Both the position numbers and the translations under genes were made by a program. Under the pieces are notes generated by a model, which worked only from the letters and a program-made list of their open reading frames with translations, had not been told where the DNA came from and searched no databases. DNA of 64,000 nucleotides, from contig JAAZZQ010000075.1 in NCBI GenBank assembly GCA_014239155.1, positions 31,800 through 95,799 of the forward strand, in the 5' to 3' direction. Shown here piece after piece: positions 36,425-45,254 of the stretch. The stretch's first letter is position 1, and each line of letters starts with the position of its first letter. This DNA comes from Lachnospiraceae bacterium. GTDB taxonomy: Bacteria > Bacillota > Clostridia > Lachnospirales > Lachnospiraceae.

Positions 36425-37329
36425 ATTTGATTCCCCTTTCTGTCATAAATCTCAAAATATCGAACCATGTTTTCATCCATTGATAACACAACAAAACGGT
36501 CAATCAACTCAGACTGGAAGATTCTCTCCATCTCAGATTTATGCTGAATCTCTTCCATAGAACTGCCGTGTATTGTCGCCAATATATTACACCCACACAC
36601 TCCCGCATAAAAAATTGCCTCGGCATCTGCACTTTTTCCAATTTCATCAATTGCAATTACCCGCGGCGCAAAAGTTCTCACCAAGATAGAAATCCCCTGC
36701 TGCTTATCCCCACCTGTAACAATATCTGTCCGTTCGCCGCAATCGAGCATGGCACTGCCCCTGTATGCCCCTGCAATCTCACCTCTCTCATCAATCACAC
36801 CTACATTGCATCCACGATATCCTTCTGCACCATTTGAAAAAAGACGAATCATATCTCGAAGCAAGGTTGTCTTGCCAACTCCTGGCGGCGAGATAATCAG
36901 CGTATTAAACGGAGTCCCCCGCTTTGTGTGATAGAGATATCGTATCATTTTCTTCGCAATATCTTTGTGTTCATGCGCCAGCCTGATATTCATATAACGA
37001 ATATATTTTGCAATAAATCGACCATTTCCCGCTGTTGTAAGCTCTCCTGTAATTCCAATTCTATGTCCTCCCTCAACAGTGATATATCCTTGCTTTCGCT
37101 CCTCCTCATATGCATAAACGGAATCGTGACACAGATAACGAAAAATTTCTTCCAGCTCCTGCTCACCATATATAATAGGAAGTCTATGTTCCCGCTCCGT
37201 CAGCACGCGCACTGGTTGATTGACACGCAGTCTAATTTCCTGTATCTTTTGGAAATTCACACTGCCTCGCTCCCAATCCCCTCGAAGTCCCTGTGGAAAA
37301 AACTGTAAAATCCGATTATCCACTGTCAT
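36391..37329 (-). CDS. spoIIIAA: Stage III sporulation protein AA (ATPase)
   Basis: 312 residues from the ATG at 37329, preceded by AAAGGAGG. It is a secretion-type ATPase of the mother cell. Walker A is PPGVGKTTLLRD, Walker B is RVIAIDEIG, with GVIDERGEIAG between them. It is first gene of the eight-gene operon. A sigma-E-like promoter lies 40-70 bp upstream. Confidence 0.95.
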   Translation of the reverse strand: MTVDNRILQFFPQGLRGDWERGSVNFQKIQEIRLRVNQPVRVLTEREHRLPIIYGEQELEEIFRYLCHDSVYAYEEERKQGYITVEGGHRIGITGELTTAGNGRFIAKYIRYMNIRLAHEHKDIAKKMIRYLYHTKRGTPFNTLIISPPGVGKTTLLRDMIRLFSNGAEGYRGCNVGVIDERGEIAGAYRGSAMLDCGERTDIVTGGDKQQGISILVRTFAPRVIAIDEIGKSADAEAIFYAGVCGCNILATIHGSSMEEIQHKSEMERIFQSELIDRFVVLSMDENMVRYFEIYDRKGNQICGRNLLQVPA

Positions 37330-37369
37330 TGTACACGCCTCCTTTTGTTTGTCCCACTGTCCATATCTC

Positions 37370-37398
37370 AATATATGTCCTAAATTTTAAAATATGAA
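37370..37398 (-). promoter_or_regulatory. Candidate sigma-E promoter of the spoIIIA operon
   Basis: On the minus strand TCATATT and, 15 bp after its ATA, CATATATT, close to the sigma-E pattern ATA-N16-CATACANT. Start would be near 37362, ahead of spoIIIAA. Known biology: spoIIIA is sigma-E controlled. Confidence 0.5.
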
Positions 37399-37504
37399 CA
37401 CTTGTCTTGCAAATATTTTATTACACACAAAATTTAAGTGCTTTTTTCCGCAAAATATGATATTGTTATTTATAAACAAGATTTCAAAAATGGAGGTATG
37501 CAAA

Positions 37505-38110
37505 ATGCATGAAATGAAAGAGAAATTACACACTGGAGAACTTTATCTCCCGGGTGACGGAGAAATTATAAAAGAGCAGGTTTCCTATCAGGACAAGCTG
37601 TGCGAATACAACCTGACCAAACCTTCTGAGTTCGAAAAAAGAGCTGCACTGCTTAAAGAAATGCTTGGCGACTGTGGGAAAGGCGTCTATATTGAATCAC
37701 CTTTCTATGCAAATTTTGGCGGTCATCACTGTCATTTTGGAAATATGGTCTACGCCAACTATCATCTTACCTGCGTAGACGACACCCATATTTATATTGG
37801 AGATTACACTATGATTGGACCGAACGTGACCATTGTCACCGCAGCACATCCAATCCTTCCAGAACTACGCGAACAGCAGTATCAATATAATATCCCTGTC
37901 CATATTGGCAGAAACTGCTGGATTGGCGCAGGAGCTATCATTATGCCAGGCGTTACAATTGGGGATAACACTGTAATCGGCGCTGGCAGCATTGTGACAA
38001 AGGATATGCCGGCAAATGTTGTCGCTGTCGGAAATCCTTGTCGAATAATGCGTGAAATTAATGACCATGACAAAGAATATTATTTTAAAGACAGAAAAAT
38101 AAGGGAGTAA
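37505..38110 (+). CDS. Maltose/galactoside O-acetyltransferase family enzyme
   Basis: 201 residues from the ATG at 37505, which has GGAGG 10 nt upstream; the frame is open further but lacks a site. Left-handed beta-helix acyltransferase: an N-terminal Maa domain (MKEKLHTGELYLPGDGEI), hexapeptide repeats (IGDYTMIGPNVTIVTAAHP, NCWIGAGAIIMPGVTIGDNT) and the catalytic His in AAHP. It transfers acetyl from acetyl-CoA to a sugar hydroxyl; the natural acceptor is usually unknown in this family. It diverges from spoIIIAA. Confidence 0.92.
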   Translation: MHEMKEKLHTGELYLPGDGEIIKEQVSYQDKLCEYNLTKPSEFEKRAALLKEMLGDCGKGVYIESPFYANFGGHHCHFGNMVYANYHLTCVDDTHIYIGDYTMIGPNVTIVTAAHPILPELREQQYQYNIPVHIGRNCWIGAGAIIMPGVTIGDNTVIGAGSIVTKDMPANVVAVGNPCRIMREINDHDKEYYFKDRKIRE

Positions 38111-38128
38111 CACAACTCCCTTATCTAT

Positions 38129-39535
38129 CTATATAATAGTCAATATTCCCACTGATTTCAACAATAAGATTACCAATAAGATCGGCGCAATATATTGAAT
38201 CATTACAACATACAAACGCTTTCTGCCAAATCTACTGCCGGATTTCTCCACCTCATCAATCACAGCCTTCGGCTTTAATATCCAGCCAATCAAAACACAT
38301 GTTCCAATTGCAACCAGTGGCATTAGCAAGTTATTGCTAATATAGTCCATAATATCCAAAATCTGTGCAATTGCGCCATTTGGCAATTTCAGTTCAAAAT
38401 ACAACTTATTGTACCCAAGACATACAATCACACCGCCAACAATGGCAATGATTGTCTCAACTGTTGCCGCTTTTGTGCGCGTCATATGAAATTTGTCCAT
38501 AAAGCTAGAAACCACTGCCTCCATAACAGACACAGCACTTGTAATCGCCGCAAACAGCACCATAGCAAAAAAGAGGCATCCTACTAAATTTCCAATTTTT
38601 CCCATAGACGCAAACACTTTTGGCAGCGATACAAACATCAAGCTTGGTCCTGACGCCGCCATGCCCTCTCTACCCATAAAGGTATAAACTGCTGGAATAA
38701 TCATAACACCTGCTAAAAATGCAACTGCCGTGTCAAATATTTCAATCTGATTAATTGATCTTACCAAATTGGCATCATCTTTGACATAAGATCCATATGC
38801 AACCATAATTCCCATCGCCACACTCAAGCTAAAAAACAATTGTCCCATTGCGTCTAGCAGCACTGTAAAGAATCCCTTTACTGTCATTTCACTAAAATCA
38901 GGAACCACATAAATCAAAAATCCCTGCATTCCTGTTCTTGCCACACCTGTCTCATCTTCATAGTGAATTGTCAAGGAAAAAAATGCAATCCCCACAACCA
39001 GCAACAGCAACAATGGCATCAATATCTTTGAAGATGACTCAATCCCCTTGTTAATCCCGCGAAATACAATAAACGCCACCATTAACAAAAAGACAAATAA
39101 CAGCGCAATCGGTTGCCATTCTCCAGTGATAAATCCTGTAAAATAGCCATCTTCTGCTGCCGCAGCACCATTTCCTGTCAAATAAGCAAGAAAATACTTT
39201 ACCACCCATCCGCCAATCACGCAGTAGTACGGCATAATAATCACTGGCACAAGACATGCAATCACACCTAGAAAGCCCCACTTAGAATTTAACTTCGCAT
39301 ATGCAGTCAATGGACTCTGCTTTGTCTTTCTTCCAATCGCGATTTCTGTTGTAAGTAGTGTAAATCCAAATGTAAGCGCCAAAATTAAATAAATTACTAG
39401 AAACAATCCACCGCCATCTTTTGCCGCCAGATATGGAAACCGCCAGATATTTCCCAGACCGACAGCACTTCCTGCCGCAGTGAGCACAAAACCAATCGAG
39501 CCCGAAAACGAATTTCTATTTTTTTCTCTTTTCAT
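38129..39535 (-). CDS. Sodium-dependent transporter, NSS (SNF) family
   Basis: Sodium-coupled amino-acid/amine uptake, LeuT fold, 468 residues from the ATG at 39535. The first helix has the family Na+/substrate motif GSAVGLGNIWRFPYLAAKDGGG. Prokaryotic members often have 11 helices, compatible here. The ribosome site is weak (GGTGC) and is contributed by the end of the 111-nt repeat immediately upstream, so that element forms the leader. Substrate unknown. Confidence 0.93.
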   Translation of the reverse strand: MKREKNRNSFSGSIGFVLTAAGSAVGLGNIWRFPYLAAKDGGGLFLVIYLILALTFGFTLLTTEIAIGRKTKQSPLTAYAKLNSKWGFLGVIACLVPVIIMPYYCVIGGWVVKYFLAYLTGNGAAAAEDGYFTGFITGEWQPIALLFVFLLMVAFIVFRGINKGIESSSKILMPLLLLLVVGIAFFSLTIHYEDETGVARTGMQGFLIYVVPDFSEMTVKGFFTVLLDAMGQLFFSLSVAMGIMVAYGSYVKDDANLVRSINQIEIFDTAVAFLAGVMIIPAVYTFMGREGMAASGPSLMFVSLPKVFASMGKIGNLVGCLFFAMVLFAAITSAVSVMEAVVSSFMDKFHMTRTKAATVETIIAIVGGVIVCLGYNKLYFELKLPNGAIAQILDIMDYISNNLLMPLVAIGTCVLIGWILKPKAVIDEVEKSGSRFGRKRLYVVMIQYIAPILLVILLLKSVGILTII

Positions 39536-39537
39536 TA

Positions 39538-39649
39538 TTTGCACCAAGCCTCAATCGAAAATGCTTGCATTTTCATTTGAGGCGCAAACACAAAGGGTGA
39601 AAGATATGTGTTTGCATTTTATCCCTTTCTCTTTTTTTCTTTCACCCTT
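39538..39649. repeat. 111-nt structured repeat, copy 2 (before the NSS transporter)
   Basis: Same element as 28162-28272. Arms: GCAAACACA 39584-39592 / TGTGTTTGC 39607-39615, and AAGGGTGAAAGA 39593-39604 / TCTTTCACCCTT 39638-39649. Differences from copy 1 fall in the internal loop of the third hairpin and in a T run. Its edge supplies the TGA stop codon of the upstream gene. Confidence 0.85.
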
Positions 39650-40250
39650 CCTCTCCAAATTCATATGAATATCCCAATTTGCGCATAAAATCAAGCATCT
39701 GCCAATCTGACCAGTACTCAAACTCGTCATCTTCATATGCTTTCTCACCGTGTTTTTTATCCGCCCATCGAACCAAATACTTTTCAATCTCTGCTTTGTC
39801 TACAGAAAAATATTTTGCAATCAGTTCTGCATTCCCCTTTAATTCTTGTATTAATTCCTCTGAAGCACCACCAAAATAGTCTGGCCACGGGTCAAACTGG
39901 TCTATCTTTTCTCCATGATGATACAGTTCATATGCCCAGTAATCCCCATCATATATGTAAAGTAATAAAACAGCATTGCTGAACATCTCCGATATCGCCC
40001 CTGCAATATCTCCATATCCCATACACTCATTGTTCATTAAAATACTTACCCCATTTGGAGATTCTTTGTATTTACATTCCTCTGCATACAAGTCTGTAAT
40101 GTCATACTTCCTAGCACTCTCTGCATGGCTGTCATACAATGTACAGCAATACTTTTCCGCCACAGTCCTTACAATCGACCTTGCTTCTTCTTCCTTACCT
40201 CCTTGCATAATTGCTACTTGCAAAAATTCTCCCACCTTCGTGCCCTCCAT
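39642..40250 (-). CDS. Hypothetical acidic cytoplasmic protein
   Basis: 202 residues, no signal peptide or membrane helix, rich in Asp, Glu, Tyr and Trp. I do not recognise the family. Features: YIYDGDYWAYELYHHGEKIDQFDPWPDYFGG reads as a beta-rich core, followed by a helical C-terminus. The general look (small, acidic, aromatic) is shared by many polymorphic-toxin immunity proteins, but no toxin gene is adjacent, so that is only a thought. Start uncertain: ATG at 40250 sits right against AAGGAA, and GTG at 40235 has GGAGGG 7 nt upstream. The stop codon lies inside a repeat element. Confidence 0.7.
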   Translation of the reverse strand: MEGTKVGEFLQVAIMQGGKEEEARSIVRTVAEKYCCTLYDSHAESARKYDITDLYAEECKYKESPNGVSILMNNECMGYGDIAGAISEMFSNAVLLLYIYDGDYWAYELYHHGEKIDQFDPWPDYFGGASEELIQELKGNAELIAKYFSVDKAEIEKYLVRWADKKHGEKAYEDDEFEYWSDWQMLDFMRKLGYSYEFGEEG

Positions 40251-40401
40251 TTCCTTGAATAGAATCTGTAGACTTTTTCGTCTATTTTCTTGTTTAAATT
40301 ATAATGATTGATTATCTATAAGTTAGTGGCATAATAGTATCAGTATACACGCTTGCAAGGCAAATGTAAATCTTTATTTTTAGAACAACAGTTTAATAAA
40401 C

Positions 40402-41349
40402 CTATGGATTACAACACTCAGCAGGTGTATAATCTTGTGATATCAGCTCATCTCTTTGTCCTGTATAAATAGATTTATTCTTATCACCAATTCTCTTGCC
40501 ACTAGAACAATCCTCTTTATGAAACTTTTTACTGTTGGTATTTAATATATATGTATCACCAGTTTTGTTCTGAGAAGAATCCACATTTGATAAATCTTGT
40601 GTCACTTCGCAGTTCTCGCCAGTGGCATAATCAATCTCTATACCTTGTTGCACATTGTAGACAAACACACAGAATTGACATCCATATCCATTATCTTCCA
40701 CCGACCAAGCTTCCATCAATACCCCATAGGCAACAAGGTCATTTTCCTCTTTGTAGACTGGCGTCACACGATATAAAACATGATTGCTAGGGTTGTCATC
40801 TATATAATCAGCAACTGTATTTTCAAAAGGAAGCATCCCTTCAACATTAAAATATCTTGTGCCAGTAATTAAATTTTTCTCGTTTGCATTTTCTCCTGCG
40901 AGCTGATAGCCAATCAAATGGCAGCGATTATATATCCACTTACCATTGTATTGATTTTGATGCCAACCTGTAGGGGTCACTGAATTTAATGACCCTTCTC
41001 TATCTTCTGTTGGCATTATTTCCTCACAAATATTTGCATATGCAACTTGACAGCGCCCTAACGCGTCTAAGTCACTATAAATTTCAAACGCCTCTCTATT
41101 TTGTTTATCTGTTGCCGAAAAGAATGGAATGTCATTGTTGACCTCAATATATGGTGTTCCACGATATTCAGGAACAGAGTCAAACCAATTTTCTGAAGTG
41201 ACCGCTTCTGGCACGAAAAGTTCTGTATTGACATCATCACTTTTTTCCGATTTTGTATCAGATGGATTCGTAACGCTAATCTGAACACAACTTGTACAAA
41301 AACAGGATAACATCAACAATAGATATACTAAAATTATTTTTTTCTTCAT
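40402..41349 (-). CDS. Lipoprotein DNA/RNA non-specific endonuclease (NUC1/EndA-like) with Cys-containing tail
   Basis: 315 residues. The signal peptide ends in a Cys (SCFCTSC, Cys21), so it is surface-anchored. The nuclease domain has WIYNRCHLIGYQLAGE, the variant of the DRGH active site used by EndA-type enzymes (His144), and a metal-binding Asn region GENANEKNLITGTRYFN. A C-terminal module (about 265-315), YILNTNSKKFH followed by DCSSGKRI and a final ECCNP, resembles a small metal-binding module found in secreted proteins of this family. Likely degrades external DNA for nutrients or competence. Confidence 0.88.
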   Translation of the reverse strand: MKKKIILVYLLLMLSCFCTSCVQISVTNPSDTKSEKSDDVNTELFVPEAVTSENWFDSVPEYRGTPYIEVNNDIPFFSATDKQNREAFEIYSDLDALGRCQVAYANICEEIMPTEDREGSLNSVTPTGWHQNQYNGKWIYNRCHLIGYQLAGENANEKNLITGTRYFNVEGMLPFENTVADYIDDNPSNHVLYRVTPVYKEENDLVAYGVLMEAWSVEDNGYGCQFCVFVYNVQQGIEIDYATGENCEVTQDLSNVDSSQNKTGDTYILNTNSKKFHKEDCSSGKRIGDKNKSIYTGQRDELISQDYTPAECCNP

Positions 41350-41379
41350 TGTAATTATCCCCTGCCTGCAAAGTAAAAA

Positions 41380-42171
41380 CTATACAATCGCTTTTTTTGG
41401 ACACTTTTCTTTGCACGCTCCGCAGCCAGTACACTTGTTCTGATCAATATGCGCATGGAAATCAGTCACAGTAACTGCACCTGATGGACATACCTTCACA
41501 CAGAGACTACACCCAATGCACCCTGTCTGACAAGCCTTCATCGTAACTGGTCCTTTATCTTTTGAACTGCATGACACCACCGCTTTCGCATCATATGGTA
41601 TCAATTCAATCAACTGTTTTGGACATGCAGCCACACACTTCCCACATGCCTTGCACTTCTCTTTATCCACTTTTGCAATGCCATTCACAATATGAATCGC
41701 ATCAAATGGGCACGCCTTCACACAGTTTCCATATCCAAGGCAGCCATAGTCACAAGATTTTGCACCACCATCTGGCACATACCGAACAACACCGCAATCC
41801 TCTACACCAGAGTACTCATAAATTTTTGTTGTCCTCTCACAGTCGCCTGCACACTTTACAAAAGCAGTCATTCGGACAGTATCACCTGCCTCCACACCCA
41901 TAATAGCGGCAACCCTTTTTCCGACTGATTCACCGCCGACAGGACAAGCATTGACAGGTGCCTCGCCCTTTGCAATCGCCGCAGCCAATCCCGAACAACC
42001 GGGATATCCACAACCTCCACAGTTATTCCCGGGAAGCACTCCTAGTACTGCCTCCTCTTTTTCATCTACCTCTACCTTAAATACAATACTTGCAATCCCA
42101 AGGAAGATACCCAAGAATAAACCAACTCCGCCCACGACAGTAACGGCTGTCAATATTGCTGTTATGTTCAT
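41380..42171 (-). CDS. rnfB: Rnf complex subunit B (iron-sulfur protein)
   Basis: 263 residues: an N-terminal membrane helix, a [4Fe-4S] four-Cys region (NCGGCGYPGCSGL), and ferredoxin-type clusters (CKACGKCVAACP, CIGCSLCVKVCP, CTGCGACKEKCP). It takes electrons from ferredoxin into the complex. Last gene of rnfCDGEAB, 14 bp after rnfA. Confidence 0.96.
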   Translation of the reverse strand: MNITAILTAVTVVGGVGLFLGIFLGIASIVFKVEVDEKEEAVLGVLPGNNCGGCGYPGCSGLAAAIAKGEAPVNACPVGGESVGKRVAAIMGVEAGDTVRMTAFVKCAGDCERTTKIYEYSGVEDCGVVRYVPDGGAKSCDYGCLGYGNCVKACPFDAIHIVNGIAKVDKEKCKACGKCVAACPKQLIELIPYDAKAVVSCSSKDKGPVTMKACQTGCIGCSLCVKVCPSGAVTVTDFHAHIDQNKCTGCGACKEKCPKKAIV

Positions 42172-42185
42172 ACTTTAACCTCCCC

Positions 42186-42773
42186 TTATAACAATCCAGA
42201 AAATCCACAGAACGCAATCGCCATCAAACCTGCTGTTATCAATACAATTGGCATTCCCTGAAAAGATTCTGGTATGTCATTGTATTCTATCTTTTCACGG
42301 ATTCCAGCAAGAATTACAATCGCAATCAAAAATCCAACCGCTGTAAATAATCCACTTGCAATGCTAAAACCAATTCCATAATTTTTCTGCACATTTGTGA
42401 GCGCGATGCCAAGTACTGCGCAGTTTGTTGTAATCAGCGGCAGATATACGCCAAGTGCCTGATACAGTGATGGCACATACTTTTTTAAAAACATTTCCAC
42501 AAATTGTACTAAAGCAGCAATTACTAAAATAAATACAATTGTCTGCAAGTAGGTGATATCCAACCGTTCCAAAATTCCCTTATATATAACAGCCGCCACA
42601 CCAGATGCAATGGTTATGACGAAAATAACCGCTCCCCCCATGCCAACTGCTGTGTCAACCTTTTTGGACACGCCAAGGAATGGGCAAAGCCCTAAAAACT
42701 GACTTAACACAACATTGCTTATCAGTGAGGAACTAATCATTAAAATTAATAAATCCTTTACTACATCAAGCAT
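42186..42773 (-). CDS. rnfA: Rnf complex subunit A
   Basis: 195 residues from the ATG at 42773 (AAAGGAATTAGAG before it), six membrane helices. Family features are SSLISNVVLSQFLGLCPFLGVSKK and INTNCAVLGIAL-like ITTNCAVLGIALTNV. With RnfE it forms a membrane core that holds an iron-sulfur centre in known structures. Confidence 0.95.
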   Translation of the reverse strand: MLDVVKDLLILMISSSLISNVVLSQFLGLCPFLGVSKKVDTAVGMGGAVIFVITIASGVAAVIYKGILERLDITYLQTIVFILVIAALVQFVEMFLKKYVPSLYQALGVYLPLITTNCAVLGIALTNVQKNYGIGFSIASGLFTAVGFLIAIVILAGIREKIEYNDIPESFQGMPIVLITAGLMAIAFCGFSGLL

Positions 42774-42835
42774 CTCTAATTCCTTTCTACGCCCATATGC
42801 GCCTTTCTCGTACACCTAAAAAATCTGCAAACACA

Positions 42836-43642
42836 CTATAGTGAATCATTTTTTGCGTTTGCGACAGAACCTGATGCCGCATTTACATCAACAAAACGAT
42901 GTGCACATCCACTGTCAGAACAACTTGCGCAGTCAGAATTGCAACCTGACTGAATTTTATCGACATTCTGCCCTCTCTCCTGCATCTTCCTCTTGACACG
43001 GTTTTGAAGTGCAGTAAGTGCAGCAAGCACGAAAAATGCACCTGGCGCAAGCACAAAAATACTGATTGGTATATACTCAATTGGTTCCTGTCTTCCCAGC
43101 AAAGAAGAAATTCCCCCTAGCGCTTTGTTGATTACAGGTACTCCAAAAATTTCTCCTGCCCCTAAAACTTCTCTCACCATACCAATTGCAGTGAGCGCCA
43201 CAGTAAATCCAAGTCCCATTCCAAGACCGTCAAATATGGATGGGATCACAGAATTTTTCGACGCAAAAGACTCTGCACGTCCAAGAATAATGCAGTTTAC
43301 AACAATCAAAGGAATATATAATCCTAACGCTGCATAAAGACTTGGTATAAATCCCTCAAGCAGCAACTCAACCATTGTGACAAAAGACGCCACAATAACG
43401 ATAAATGCTGGAATTCGGACTCTGTTTGGAATAATGTATCTCAACAGAGAAATGATAGCATTGCTGAGCACAAGCACTGCCGTTGTAGTCAATCCCATTC
43501 CAAGACCATTGATCGCTGAGGTTGTCACCGCAAGTGTTGGGCACATTCCAAGTGTCAACACAAAGGTAGGATTTTCTTTCACAAGCCCATTAAAAAATAC
43601 TTCCATAGAACTTTGCTTTGCTTCATCCTTTCTATCACTCAT
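42836..43642 (-). CDS. rnfE: Rnf complex subunit E, with Cys-rich C-terminal tail
   Basis: 268 residues from the ATG at 43642 (GGGGGAGG upstream). Membrane core with FVLTLGMCPTLAVTTSAINGLGMG and VVNCIILGRAESFASKN, homologous to RnfA. Beyond the last helix a roughly 50-residue soluble tail contains GCNSDCASCSDSGC, which could bind a metal. It overlaps the rnfG stop by 8 bp. Confidence 0.94.
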   Translation of the reverse strand: MSDRKDEAKQSSMEVFFNGLVKENPTFVLTLGMCPTLAVTTSAINGLGMGLTTTAVLVLSNAIISLLRYIIPNRVRIPAFIVIVASFVTMVELLLEGFIPSLYAALGLYIPLIVVNCIILGRAESFASKNSVIPSIFDGLGMGLGFTVALTAIGMVREVLGAGEIFGVPVINKALGGISSLLGRQEPIEYIPISIFVLAPGAFFVLAALTALQNRVKRKMQERGQNVDKIQSGCNSDCASCSDSGCAHRFVDVNAASGSVANAKNDSL

Positions 43643-44267
43643 TGATGCCACCTCCCCCTTCATTTCCTGCAAGTACACTATTGAAAAACAGCAAGCCGCC
43701 ATTCACACCATTTACAATCGCATTTGTTGTGATTGTCGCGCCACTAATCGCATCGATCTCACTGTCATTTGTAGAACCTGATTTTGTGTAAGTAAAACTT
43801 TCAACCTTTTTATCCGCAAATTGTGGCACAAGCACATCTCCTGCCTTCATGCCAAGTCCAGCGGTCTCCGAAATACTTAACAATGATATTCCATTCAATA
43901 TCCCATCAAGCGTCACACCCATAGAAAATTGAATGTCACCGCCATATCCTTCATGATCGGTCACTGTAATTACATAACCTATCAATTGCCCTGACGCATC
44001 GAGCGCTTGCATCACCTCATTAATATCCACATTGGAGTCCTCTCCAGCCATAAAAAATGCAGTTGGACCATCTTCACTCATCACAGGCTCAAAAGTTTCT
44101 GCTGCAGCAAATACATTTTTACATGCCTCAGCCTTCGCTTTTGCCTTCTGCTGTGCAATTGGTTCCTTTGTGACATTATATACGAATCCTAGCAACAACC
44201 CCGCTGCAAGTGTGATTGCAAAGAGAATAAGCGCGTCTTTTATCATTGATTTTTGCTCGTTGTCCAT
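43635..44267 (-). CDS. rnfG: Rnf complex subunit G (covalent FMN)
   Basis: 210 residues: one N-terminal membrane helix (ALILFAITLAAGLLLGFVY), then an FMN-binding domain with the flavinylation motif SGATITTNA (Thr carries FMN). It lies 1 bp after rnfD and overlaps rnfE. Confidence 0.95.
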   Translation of the reverse strand: MDNEQKSMIKDALILFAITLAAGLLLGFVYNVTKEPIAQQKAKAKAEACKNVFAAAETFEPVMSEDGPTAFFMAGEDSNVDINEVMQALDASGQLIGYVITVTDHEGYGGDIQFSMGVTLDGILNGISLLSISETAGLGMKAGDVLVPQFADKKVESFTYTKSGSTNDSEIDAISGATITTNAIVNGVNGGLLFFNSVLAGNEGGGGINE

Positions 44268-44268
44268 A

Positions 44269-45204
44269 TCACACTGCCTCCTTCTTTACTTTCTTTTTGC
44301 CAAATGCAGTCGGCTTCGTAAACTGTTCTATCAAAGGTACTAACAGATTTCCAAGAATAATCGCATAGGAAACACCTTCTGCAGACGGTCCAAATATTCT
44401 AAAAATACCTGTCATAATCCCCAAAAACATACCAAACACATACTGTCCATTCTTTGTGACAGGTCTTGTCACATAATCTGTCGCCATAAAAAATGCGCCC
44501 AACATTAGACCGCCTCCGGCAAGTTGTGACAAAATATAATTTATATCCAATCCATGCCCGCTAAACAATATAATAAATATAACAAAACTAAGAATATATG
44601 TTCCCGGGACACGCAAATCTATAACTTTCATTAACAAAAGGAATACTGCGCCAATCAATAGCGCAATCATACTTGTCTCTCCAATTGTACCTGCGGTACG
44701 TCCAATAATCATATCTAAAAGGTCCGGCGCACTCTCCCCTGTCTTGATTGCTGCAAGTGGAGTCGCGCCTGTATAGGCATCACAGTCAAAGTTTGTCATG
44801 ATGGAGGTAAACGAAATTATCAAAAAACATCTCGCTCCAAGTGCAGGATTCATAAAATTCTGGCCGAGACCACCAAAAAGCATTTTCACGACAATGATTG
44901 CGAAGACACCGCCAATCACACCAATCCACAATGGTGCACTAGGTGGCAGGTTGAGTGCCAATAACAGCCCTGTAACAACAGCAGAAAAATCACCAATTGA
45001 TATTTTTTTATGCATACATCTGTCATATATGTACTCAGTCAGCACAGTTGTTGCCACAGTAATCAACACCTGAAGCAACGCATGCAGACCAAAATGAAAT
45101 ACTCCGAATACCGTCGTTGGAAGCAAAGCAATCACCACATACTGCATAATGCGGGCTGTTGTATCCTTTGATCGTATATGCGGGTTTGATGATACCTTAA
45201 ACAT
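44269..45204 (-). CDS. rnfD: Rnf complex subunit D
   Basis: 311-residue polytopic membrane protein with a covalent FMN motif (YTGATPLAA) and NFMNPALGARCFL. Related to NqrB. It has an AGGAG ribosome site before 45204 and is 50 bp after rnfC. Confidence 0.95.
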   Translation of the reverse strand: MFKVSSNPHIRSKDTTARIMQYVVIALLPTTVFGVFHFGLHALLQVLITVATTVLTEYIYDRCMHKKISIGDFSAVVTGLLLALNLPPSAPLWIGVIGGVFAIIVVKMLFGGLGQNFMNPALGARCFLIISFTSIMTNFDCDAYTGATPLAAIKTGESAPDLLDMIIGRTAGTIGETSMIALLIGAVFLLLMKVIDLRVPGTYILSFVIFIILFSGHGLDINYILSQLAGGGLMLGAFFMATDYVTRPVTKNGQYVFGMFLGIMTGIFRIFGPSAEGVSYAIILGNLLVPLIEQFTKPTAFGKKKVKKEAV

Positions 45205-45254
45205 ATCTTTATCTCCTTACTTCTTATTTCAGCATGAAACTTTAATATACTTTT

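Noticed and set aside
39642..40250. Toxin-immunity assignment for the acidic hypothetical protein
   Set aside because: There is no toxin gene beside it and no recognised family signature; composition alone is not enough.
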